In this document: positions 56,634 through 64,000 of the stretch, piece by piece
How the letters are laid out: each line of letters opens with the position of its first letter
Numbering within the stretch: the first letter of the stretch is position 1
Assembly (NCBI GenBank): GCA_013373625.1
Contig: JABXHM010000085.1
Span: 1-64,000 of the forward strand
Length of the DNA: 64,000 nt
DNA from: Alteromonadaceae bacterium
Lineage (GTDB): Bacteria > Pseudomonadota > Gammaproteobacteria > Enterobacterales > Alteromonadaceae
Direction of reading: 5' to 3'
The notes under the pieces: model-generated
The model's input: only the letters and a program-made list of their open reading frames with translations
Database searches by the model: none
Told to the model about the DNA's origin: nothing
Made by a program: the position numbers and the translations under genes

Positions 56634-59003
56634 CTAGTCGTCAATGGTTTGCTCATTCAGCCAGTCATGCAGTTTTTCCATATCATGAGGTACCGCCATT
56701 TGCAGCTCTTCTACCCAGTCGTGGACGTTTTGCCACCACGCCGGATGGTCGCCTTGCTGTATCTGGTTCGCGATGCGCTGCACACGCGCCAGGCCAACAG
56801 AGCTGGCGGCGCCTTTGATTTTGTGAGCCTGTGCGCACACTTCTGATTTTTCATCGGCACTTAAACTTAGCTGCAGAATTTCCATATACTCAGGCATCTT
56901 TTCGTGGAAAACTTTGACACTTGCCCTGACCATATCTTCGCCAATGGTATCCACCAGCATTTGCAACAAGTCCATATCGAGTATATTTGTGAGTACTTTG
57001 GTGGAGTCTAACTTTTTGCTTTGTGTAGCTTGTGGGACCTTTTCATCAGCGGCCTGTGACTCAGGCTCAGCAAACAGGAGGTTAAGCACCTCAACAACCC
57101 GGCTCTTCTTCACCGGCTTAGCAATGACGTCGTCCATACCGTTTTGCAAATACTCTTCACGTTTTTTAATGACATTGGCAGTCAGCGCCACTATCGGTGT
57201 TTGCATCACCAGATCTTCTTCATGCAACGTAGCCGCCACTTCAAAGCCATTCATATCAGGCAACTGGATATCGAGTAAAATGAGATCGTAGGTTTGCTGT
57301 CTGGCCTTATCAATCGCTTCCTGACCGGTCATCGCAACGTCAACATGCTGACCAAGTTTCTCAAGCAAGGCTTTTGCTACCATTACGTTCAGTTCGATAT
57401 CTTCAACTAACAGGATATTCAGGTCGGTCACCTGCAACTGCGCAACTTGCATAGGGCGTTTTGATATTTGCAGTGGCAGTTCAACCACAAATCGTGTGCC
57501 GTGGCCTTGCTCGCTCTCTACGCGTATATCGCCATGCATCAGATCGACCATTTGTTTACAGATTGCCAGGCCAATTCCGGTGCCCGTGGCAGACTGGTGA
57601 TCAGGGTGATCCACCTGATAATACATGGCAAAAATCTTTTCAATTTCGCTGTCCGGAATACCCACGCCGGTATCTTCTATAACAAAGGTTACCAGGGAGA
57701 TATCATTGGCAGGACGGCTCGCTGACACGGTCAGTGATACATGCCCTTTTTGGGTAAATTTCACCGCGTTGAACAGAATATTCCACAGGATCTGGCGTAA
57801 CCGCGTACCGTCCACTTCAACTTGTTTCGGCAGCGGCTCGACAATATTGGTAAGAAATTCTAACGATTTATCGCGCGCTAGCAATTGGATAATAGAACTA
57901 AGCTCTTCGGTGAAATCCCGTAGAGAAACCGTTTTAAGTGATAATTCCAGCTTGTCGCGATCCAGTTTATCCAGGTCGATAATGTCGTTAAAAATATTAC
58001 CCAGAGTTATGGCGCTGGCGTAGATAGTACTTACCCAACTCCATTGCTCTTCGTTAAGTTCAGTATCGCGCAGCATGCGACTCAAGCCAACAATACCATT
58101 AAGCGGCGTACGCAACTCATGACTAATGGTAGCGATAAACCGGGTTTTATCAGTACTGGCTTTGGCTGCAGCATTTTCTGCCTGTTTGCGCTCAGTCATG
58201 TCGCGACCAAAGGCCAACAGCCCAAGCCGGTTTCCTTCGTGGTCAAAAAACGGTACCCGGCGCATTTCGAAAAAGCGCCGACGGCCATCCGCAAAACGCA
58301 GCCACAGCTCATCGGTGATACTGGCATTGGTTTCAAGTACTTCATGATCACTGGCCACTACCTGGCGGGCCAGCTCTTCTTCATAAACGTCGTGTGGAGT
58401 CAGTCCGAGCAGTTCTTTCTCAGACATTCCGGTGAGTTGCTCGGCTACACGGTTACACCCTGCAAACCGGCCTTCCTCATTACGGTAGTAAATTAAATCA
58501 GGTGAGGCATCAATGATTGAGCGTAACAACGTCGACAGCCGCCGTGCCTGGGCTTCTTTCTCTGACTTGTCCTGAATTTCTTTTTCCAGTTCTTTGAATA
58601 CGGTTTCACGTTCGGCTTGCGCGTACTTACGTTGCTCAATTTCATGATTGAGCTGACGAATGTTATTTTGCAATTCACGATTTAAGAAGACGTCCTCCTC
58701 ACGCAAATGTTCTAACTGTGTAACGACCTCTTTCAGGTTCGTTCGCGAATTTTCCAGTTGCTTAACCAACTCACTAAAGAAATAGAGTACCCAGGGCGCC
58801 GACAACATTGTCAGGATCACCGCGCTGATAAAATCATCAGGCTCAACATGACTTCCCAGGCTGATGCGGATAACGTAAGAGCCGCCAACAGTAAACGCGA
58901 GGGTGAGTAAAACAAATAGAACACTGACTTTAATGGTACCAAAGCGCTGGACAAACTGAGCAAAACGTATTGCCCAGGAATCGTTAGGAGTTTCAGGATG
59001 CAT
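56634..59003 (-). CDS. arcB: Aerobic respiration sensor hybrid kinase ArcB
   Basis: A 789-residue tripartite kinase from the ATG at 59003: two membrane segments (about 25-50 and 60-82), coiled coil (about 85-155), PAS domain (about 158-275), HisKA with His295 in ATISHELRTPLNG, HATPase, a receiver domain (LLVEDIELNVMVAK, phospho-Asp in LLDIQLPD) and a C-terminal HPt domain (AHKIKGAASSVGL). Domain order matches E. coli ArcB, which senses quinone redox state and phosphorylates ArcA. PAS Cys183 (GCNRVAE) aligns with E. coli Cys180, but the position of Cys241 is Phe here (RRRFFEMR). Confidence 0.95.
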   Translation of the reverse strand: MHPETPNDSWAIRFAQFVQRFGTIKVSVLFVLLTLAFTVGGSYVIRISLGSHVEPDDFISAVILTMLSAPWVLYFFSELVKQLENSRTNLKEVVTQLEHLREEDVFLNRELQNNIRQLNHEIEQRKYAQAERETVFKELEKEIQDKSEKEAQARRLSTLLRSIIDASPDLIYYRNEEGRFAGCNRVAEQLTGMSEKELLGLTPHDVYEEELARQVVASDHEVLETNASITDELWLRFADGRRRFFEMRRVPFFDHEGNRLGLLAFGRDMTERKQAENAAAKASTDKTRFIATISHELRTPLNGIVGLSRMLRDTELNEEQWSWVSTIYASAITLGNIFNDIIDLDKLDRDKLELSLKTVSLRDFTEELSSIIQLLARDKSLEFLTNIVEPLPKQVEVDGTRLRQILWNILFNAVKFTQKGHVSLTVSASRPANDISLVTFVIEDTGVGIPDSEIEKIFAMYYQVDHPDHQSATGTGIGLAICKQMVDLMHGDIRVESEQGHGTRFVVELPLQISKRPMQVAQLQVTDLNILLVEDIELNVMVAKALLEKLGQHVDVAMTGQEAIDKARQQTYDLILLDIQLPDMNGFEVAATLHEEDLVMQTPIVALTANVIKKREEYLQNGMDDVIAKPVKKSRVVEVLNLLFAEPESQAADEKVPQATQSKKLDSTKVLTNILDMDLLQMLVDTIGEDMVRASVKVFHEKMPEYMEILQLSLSADEKSEVCAQAHKIKGAASSVGLARVQRIANQIQQGDHPAWWQNVHDWVEELQMAVPHDMEKLHDWLNEQTIDD

Positions 59004-59145
59004 AGCCAAAATACTTCAGATAAATGTGCTCACATCGTAACAGGTCTTCGTCATCAGGAAAATAAATGTCGGTGGTGCTTCGCATGCCATCGCCCCACTG
59101 TTGCTTAATATACGTCACCAGGCACAGGCCCTTTCGTGGCTGCAT
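58993..59145 (-). CDS. Candidate 50-residue ORF overlapping the arcB start
   Basis: An ATG-started ORF whose TGA lies 11 bases inside arcB. The sequence (MQPRKGLCLVTYIKQQ..., then STTDIYFPDDEDLL and CEHIYLKYFGYAS) has protein-like composition. arcB has no clear ribosome-binding site of its own, which would fit translational coupling. No family recognised and no strong ribosome-binding site is seen before this ATG, so it may be spurious. Confidence 0.4.
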   Translation of the reverse strand: MQPRKGLCLVTYIKQQWGDGMRSTTDIYFPDDEDLLRCEHIYLKYFGYAS

Positions 59146-59221
59146 AATGTGCGACTAGTTTATATAAACGGCATATTTAAGTTATACTGAGTATGATTTG
59201 AACAACTACTATTAGCAGAAA

Positions 59222-59647
59222 ATGGCAACTAATGGCGGCTACACTCTTTGGATAACTGATAATTTACTGCATGCCAGTATTCATGGTGTTTGGAATAAAA
59301 GAATAGCAACCGCTTTCAAGCGTGATTTCATGGAGACAGCCTCTACGCTTATTAATGCTCCATGGGCTCACGTTGTATACCTCGATAAATGGGTACTGGG
59401 TACACCAGAGATCGAACCATTAATTAAAGAGTTGGGAGTTTGGTGCGCAGAACATCAGTTGGTTTGTGCAGCCCATATTTACTGTCATAACATGTTAAAA
59501 GAGTATCAGCTCAACAAAATGCTCAAAAATGACGACAATTTATTTCAGTTGCAGCATTTCACATCGCAAGAAGCGGCGCAGCAATGGCTACGCAGCAACA
59601 ATTTCTACTTTACCGAACAAGATTTTCCTGCAATAAGCAATTCTTAA
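59222..59647 (+). CDS. STAS-like protein, paralogue of 56027-56446
   Basis: A 141-residue soluble protein with a strand/helix pattern like SpoIIAA-type proteins. It resembles the gene on the other side of arcB (see that entry for the shared positions) and is similar in length. It is divergent from arcB, about 220 bases away. AGCAGAAA lies before the ATG, so translation signals are weak. Function unknown. Confidence 0.7.
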   Translation: MATNGGYTLWITDNLLHASIHGVWNKRIATAFKRDFMETASTLINAPWAHVVYLDKWVLGTPEIEPLIKELGVWCAEHQLVCAAHIYCHNMLKEYQLNKMLKNDDNLFQLQHFTSQEAAQQWLRSNNFYFTEQDFPAISNS

Positions 59648-60369
59648 TCAATCAGTTACAACTTTATTCAGGGTAGTATAGAAGCGCGCCGAATAGTCAG
59701 ATCCAAGCAGTTGTTGAATGTGCTTGCCAGTATAAGATGAGCCATCTCACTTTGGTTCATTCGCCCTGGGGCTGGGCTTTTACAGCATTTATTGATTTAA
59801 TAGATGACATGCTGGTAATCGCTTCTTGCGTTAACAATAAAAATTGTTGAGTGTTTATGCACCGATTTTGTTGTAGTGTAGATCTTGTTGTTTATATGGC
59901 TGGTTAATTTTCGAATCTAAGCGCTGAGTTTGAAACCGTCGACTAAAAATGGGTAAGTACCCACTATTATCGATTTTTTATGCAACTTAAGTTTAACCTT
60001 CAGCATCACGCTCCGCCGTGGAATTCTTCCTGAGAGTGATTTTTTTTGAATTTTTAGCCACCAAAGACAATCGTTAAAATACTGTTTTATAAGAAAATAA
60101 AAGATTGTATACGATTTGCACCAACCCAGCATTCACTTTCCGATTGATTTTACCCATTAATATGGGTATTTTGTACGGCCCGCTTGGCAATAGTGCATAA
60201 AAATGCGGTATAAGACTGGTATCCACTAATAATAATTAACGACAACTGGCGCAGACTGATTTTCATTGTTTTTCAGTCATTTACGCGTGACAACGTCGCT
60301 GTGAAGCGCCTCCTCTGGTGTTCAGAACAGCGCATACCTTACCCAGTCAAAGGTTTAAGGAGTTAAGAG
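59648..60369. other. 722-base region upstream of gltB
   Basis: No convincing gene. It must contain the gltB promoter and is a candidate place for a small RNA. Two inverted repeats built from the same hexamers are present: TGGGTA-AG-TACCCA at 59950-59963 and TACCCA-TTAATA-TGGGTA at 60151-60168. A short leftward ORF at 59917-60132 has low-complexity, protein-unlike content. Confidence 0.6.
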
Positions 60370-63300
60370 ATGAGTTTATATAATCCCAATGATTCACGGG
60401 ATAACTGTGGATTTGGCTTGATCGCCCATATTAATGGCGAAGCGAGCCACTCGCTGGTTACTACGGCTATAGAAGGCCTGGACCGCATGCAACACCGTGG
60501 CGGTATTGCCGCCGACGGTAAAACCGGCGATGGCTGTGGTCTGCTGTTGCAAAAACCCGACGCATTCTTCCGTCTGATTGCAGAACAAAATGGTTGGAAC
60601 CTGAGCAAAAAATATGCTGTGGGTATGATTTTCCTGAATCAGGACGACGATCTGGCGCAAGCTGCGCGCGAGGTCGTGAACGAAGAACTGGAAAAAGAGA
60701 CCTTGCAGGTGGTCGGTTGGCGCAAGGTGCCAGTCAACCATGACGTGTTGGGCGAACTGGCATTAACCGGTGTTCCACAAATTGAACAGGTATTTGTTAA
60801 TGCCCCTCCGGGCTGGCGCAAACGCGATCTAGAGCGCCGTTTATTTATGGTACGCCGCCGGGTCGAAAAGCGTCTGGAAGACGACAGCGAATTTTATGTA
60901 GCCTGCTTATCTGCACTGGTCACCATTTATAAAGGGCTGGTAATGCCTAAAGACCTGCCGGCTTTTTATAAAGATCTGGCAGATGAAAATATGAAAAGCA
61001 GCATCTGCGTATTTCACCAGCGCTTTTCAACCAATACGCTGCCCAAGTGGCCACTGGCACAACCTTTCCGCTACCTGGCTCACAACGGTGAGATTAACAC
61101 CATTAAAGGTAATCGCGACTGGGCAATGGCGCGTACGGGTAAGTTTGCAACACCACTGATCCCCGATCTCAAAGATGCAGCACCTTACGTCAATACGGAA
61201 GGTTCAGACTCATCTTCACTCGATAATATGCTGGAGCTTTTCTTAGCTGGCGGTATGGATTTATTCCGGGCAATGCGTCTGCTAGTGCCTCCGGCATATC
61301 AAAACAATGACACCATGGATCCCAAATTACGGGCGTTTTACGAGTTTAACTCCATGCACATGGAACCGTGGGACGGACCTGCCGGTATTGTTATGACCAA
61401 TGGTCGTCACGTTGCTTGTAACCTCGATCGTAACGGATTACGCCCGGCGCGTTATGTAATCACTAAAAATGGTTTTATTACCCTTGCCTCAGAAATCGGC
61501 ATTTGGGATTACCAGCCGGAAGATGTCGTTGAAAAAGGCCGTGTAGGGCCTGGCGAGATGCTCGCGGTGGACACTTATAATGGTAAAATATGGCGTTCTA
61601 CTGAAATTGACGATGATCTCAAGGACCGCCATCCCTATCGTGAATGGATAGAGAAGAATATTCGCTCGTTAACGCCAATTGAAAAACTGGATGCTTCACT
61701 GATTGGACAACGTGTATTCGACGATGACACCATGTCGGTTTATCACAAGTTGTTCGGTTACAGCTACGAAGAAATTCATCAGGTAATTAAAGTGCTGGGT
61801 AAAGACGGCCAGGAAGCAGTCGGATCTATGGGTGATGACACGCCAATGGCTGTAATGTCCTCCAAACACCGCACACTGTACGACTACTTCAGGCAACAGT
61901 TTGCTCAGGTGACTAACCCACCGATCGATCCACTGCGCGAAAATCACGTGATGTCGCTGGCTACCTGTATTGGCCGTGAACAAAACGTGTTTAGCGAAAC
62001 CAGTGGATATGCCAACCGGGTACTTTTCCAGTCACCAATATTAATGTATACCGATCTCAAGCAACTGCGTGAGTATAATCCGGAACATTATTATTCTGAG
62101 GTAGTTGATCTGCAATATTCGCCCGATGAAGGCCTCAAAAAAGCTATCGAACGCATCTGTCATGAAGTCGAATACCTGGTAAAACAAAAACGTGCGGCAT
62201 TTGTTGTATTGTCAGACCGCAATATTAAGCATAATAAATTACCGGTTCCGGCGGCTATGGCGGTTGGTGCTGTGCATCGCCGCTTAGTTGATCAGCAGTT
62301 ACGCTGCGATGCAAACATCGTTATCGAAACGGCATCAGCCCGCGACCCGCATCATTTTGCAGTACTGATAGGTTTAGGTGCAACAGCGGTTTACCCCTTC
62401 CTTGCCTACGAAACCATTGAACAACTGTGCGAAAAAGGCGACTTAGACGTCAGCCCAATGCAAGCCATGCTTAATTACCGTAAAGGCATTAATAAAGGTC
62501 TGTATAAGATCATGTCGAAAATGGGTATCAGCACCGTTGCAAGCTATCGTAGCGCCAAGTTATTTGAAGCCATCGGCATAAGTCATGACGTGATGGAATT
62601 GTGCTTTAAAAACGTGACGTCCCGCTTGCAAGGCGCTTCTTTCGACGACTTCCAGCAAGATACCGTTAACCTTGCCCGTGTTGCGTGGCTTAAACGTAAA
62701 AACTTGTCTCACGGCGGCCTGCTTAAATACGTGCATGATGGTGAGTATCATGCTTACAACCCGGATGTTGTTAAAACACTACAAAAAGCGGTAGTGTCGG
62801 GTGAATACTCTGATTACCAGCAATTTGCTGCACTGGTGAACGAGCGTGCACCGGCCCATTTACGTGATTTGATGGGCTTAAAAGCAGACACCGACGCGAT
62901 TGATATCAGTGAGGTCGAAGGGCCCGAAAACCTTTATACCCGCTTTGATACCGCAGCGATGTCGATTGGCGCCCTGAGCCCGGAAGCCCACGAGGCACTG
63001 GCTATTGCGATGAACCGCTTAGGCGGTAAATCAAACTCAGGCGAGGGTGGCGAAGATCCTAAGCGTTTCAATACTGAACGAAACTCTAAAATTAAACAGG
63101 TCGCTTCGGGCCGTTTTGGTGTCACGCCGCATTACCTGGTGAATGCGAATGTCATTCAAATTAAAGTGGCACAAGGCGCTAAACCCGGTGAAGGTGGTCA
63201 GTTACCTGGTGATAAGGTGAATAAATATATTGCCCAGCTACGTTTTTCGGTGCCAGGCGTAACGCTTATTTCTCCTCCGCCACACCACGATATTTATTCG

Positions 63301-64000
63301 ATTGAAGATTTGGCTCAGTTAATTTTCGACCTGAAACAAGTCAATCCTACCGCATTGATTTCAGTGAAATTAGTGTCTGAACCAGGTGTGGGTACAATTG
63401 CCACAGGTGTTGCGAAAGCATATGCCGACTTAATTACGATCTCTGGTTATGACGGCGGTACGGGCGCGAGTCCACTAACCTCCGTAAAATATGCCGGTAG
63501 CCCGTTCGAACTGGGCCTGTCTGAAACACAGCAGGCGCTGGTTGAAAACGGTCTGCGCCACAAAGTACGGGTACAAACCGATGGCGGTCTGAAAACTGGA
63601 CTGGATGTGGTTAAAGCCGGTATTTTAGGTGCAGAAAGCTTTGGTTTTGGGACAGGTCCAATGGTGGCGTTAGGTTGTAAATACCTGCGAATCTGCCACC
63701 TGAATAACTGTGCAACCGGTGTCGCCACGCAAGACGAAAAACTGCGCAGCGATCATTTTATCGGCTTACCTGAAATGGTCATGAACTACTTTAAGTTTGT
63801 GGCCCAGGAAGTTCGCGAAATTATGGCCTCCATGGGCATTCGTAAATTTGACGAACTGGTTGGCCGTACAGAACTACTTGAGTTGCTCGACGGCCAAACT
63901 GCTAAACAAAACAAGTTGGATTTATCACCAATTCTGGCGAAGCCGGTTGCGGGCGAGCACACACTGCTGTTTTGCAGCGAAACAACTAACGCACCGCTCG
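60370..64000 (+). CDS. gltB: Glutamate synthase large subunit (5' part)
   Basis: The first 1210 codons of the NADPH glutamate synthase alpha subunit, which makes two glutamates from glutamine and 2-oxoglutarate; the 3' end lies outside the window. Start ATG at 60370 follows AAGGAG by about six bases. Cys13 ([13 protein letters not shown]) is the amidotransferase nucleophile exposed after removal of a 12-residue propeptide. The central domain and the FMN domain are present ([12 protein letters not shown], then [12 protein letters not shown]), and the 3Fe-4S cysteines occur in [15 protein letters not shown] near residue 1102. The frame is open to the window end. arcB-gltB proximity resembles E. 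coli. Confidence 0.96.
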   Translation, partial: MSLYNPNDSRDNCGFGLIAHINGEASHSLVTTAIEGLDRMQHRGGIAADGKTGDGCGLLLQKPDAFFRLIAEQNGWNLSKKYAVGMIFLNQDDDLAQAAREVVNEELEKETLQVVGWRKVPVNHDVLGELALTGVPQIEQVFVNAPPGWRKRDLERRLFMVRRRVEKRLEDDSEFYVACLSALVTIYKGLVMPKDLPAFYKDLADENMKSSICVFHQRFSTNTLPKWPLAQPFRYLAHNGEINTIKGNRDWAMARTGKFATPLIPDLKDAAPYVNTEGSDSSSLDNMLELFLAGGMDLFRAMRLLVPPAYQNNDTMDPKLRAFYEFNSMHMEPWDGPAGIVMTNGRHVACNLDRNGLRPARYVITKNGFITLASEIGIWDYQPEDVVEKGRVGPGEMLAVDTYNGKIWRSTEIDDDLKDRHPYREWIEKNIRSLTPIEKLDASLIGQRVFDDDTMSVYHKLFGYSYEEIHQVIKVLGKDGQEAVGSMGDDTPMAVMSSKHRTLYDYFRQQFAQVTNPPIDPLRENHVMSLATCIGREQNVFSETSGYANRVLFQSPILMYTDLKQLREYNPEHYYSEVVDLQYSPDEGLKKAIERICHEVEYLVKQKRAAFVVLSDRNIKHNKLPVPAAMAVGAVHRRLVDQQLRCDANIVIETASARDPHHFAVLIGLGATAVYPFLAYETIEQLCEKGDLDVSPMQAMLNYRKGINKGLYKIMSKMGISTVASYRSAKLFEAIGISHDVMELCFKNVTSRLQGASFDDFQQDTVNLARVAWLKRKNLSHGGLLKYVHDGEYHAYNPDVVKTLQKAVVSGEYSDYQQFAALVNERAPAHLRDLMGLKADTDAIDISEVEGPENLYTRFDTAAMSIGALSPEAHEALAIAMNRLGGKSNSGEGGEDPKRFNTERNSKIKQVASGRFGVTPHYLVNANVIQIKVAQGAKPGEGGQLPGDKVNKYIAQLRFSVPGVTLISPPPHHDIYSIEDLAQLIFDLKQVNPTALISVKLVSEPGVGTIATGVAKAYADLITISGYDGGTGASPLTSVKYAGSPFELGLSETQQALVENGLRHKVRVQTDGGLKTGLDVVKAGILGAESFGFGTGPMVALGCKYLRICHLNNCATGVATQDEKLRSDHFIGLPEMVMNYFKFVAQEVREIMASMGIRKFDELVGRTELLELLDGQTAKQNKLDLSPILAKPVAGEHTLLFCSETTNAPL

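Noticed and set aside
59917-60132. A 71-codon leftward ORF upstream of gltB
   Set aside because: Lys/aromatic-rich translation from AT-rich intergenic DNA, no ribosome-binding site, and it covers one of the inverted repeats.
59010-60369. Possible ArcZ-type small RNA near arcB
   Set aside because: No hairpin followed by a T-run and no recognisable ArcZ seed could be found by eye.

Overview
The window looks like chromosome from a marine gammaproteobacterium of the Alteromonadales (Alteromonas/Aestuariibacter/Paraglaciecola-like). This is inferred from gene content and order: ilvGM and thrABC with leader-peptide attenuators, talB-pgi, the rsmI/lpoA/yraN/diaA/dolP cluster, a GntR-controlled prpB-prpC-acnD-prpF cluster, arcB next to gltB, a carboxynorspermidine pathway and a DUF3545 protein. 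No rRNA, tRNA, IS element, prophage or CRISPR array was recognised.

Layout. 1-3.8 kb is an accessory block of six small leftward ORFs separated by attC-like sites. It resembles integron gene cassettes without an integrase and is bounded by two 178-bp direct repeats. 4.1-7.4 kb holds ilvM, ilvG, the ilvL leader with its attenuator, and ilvE. 7.5-23.2 kb is a catabolic locus with the profile of a D-amino-acid or murein-peptide scavenging system: two membrane-anchored SxxK serine hydrolases, an N-acyl-D-amino-acid deacylase-like amidohydrolase, a dipeptide epimerase, DgcN and DgcA (D-glutamate N-acetyltransferase and N-acetyl-D-glutamate racemase), a TonB-dependent receptor, DUF819, YkvI-like and YitT membrane proteins, and one divergent GntR regulator. 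All four leftward transcription units carry the same two-half-site motif (TACAGCC, 14-bp AT-rich spacer, second half-site) upstream. They therefore look like one regulon, and the copy beside the GntR gene suggests that protein as the regulator.

23.5-33.7 kb holds housekeeping genes: yaaA, talB, pgi, a DUF3545 gene, ung, and thrA-thrB-thrC with a Thr/Ile-rich leader and attenuator. 34-48.8 kb carries small membrane and lipoprotein genes, aceK, a MAPEG protein, a DUF3833/chalcone-isomerase-like pair, a PLP deaminase-family enzyme, the carboxynorspermidine dehydrogenase/decarboxylase pair, a cysteine-containing secreted protein of unknown function, and the rsmI/lpoA/yraN/diaA/dolP envelope and replication cluster.

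49-55.8 kb is the 2-methylcitrate (propionate) pathway behind a GntR gene with three TGTCGACA operators. 56-59.7 kb is arcB, flanked by two related small STAS-like genes and preceded by an overlapping 50-codon ORF. The window ends inside gltB, whose 3' end lies beyond 64,000.
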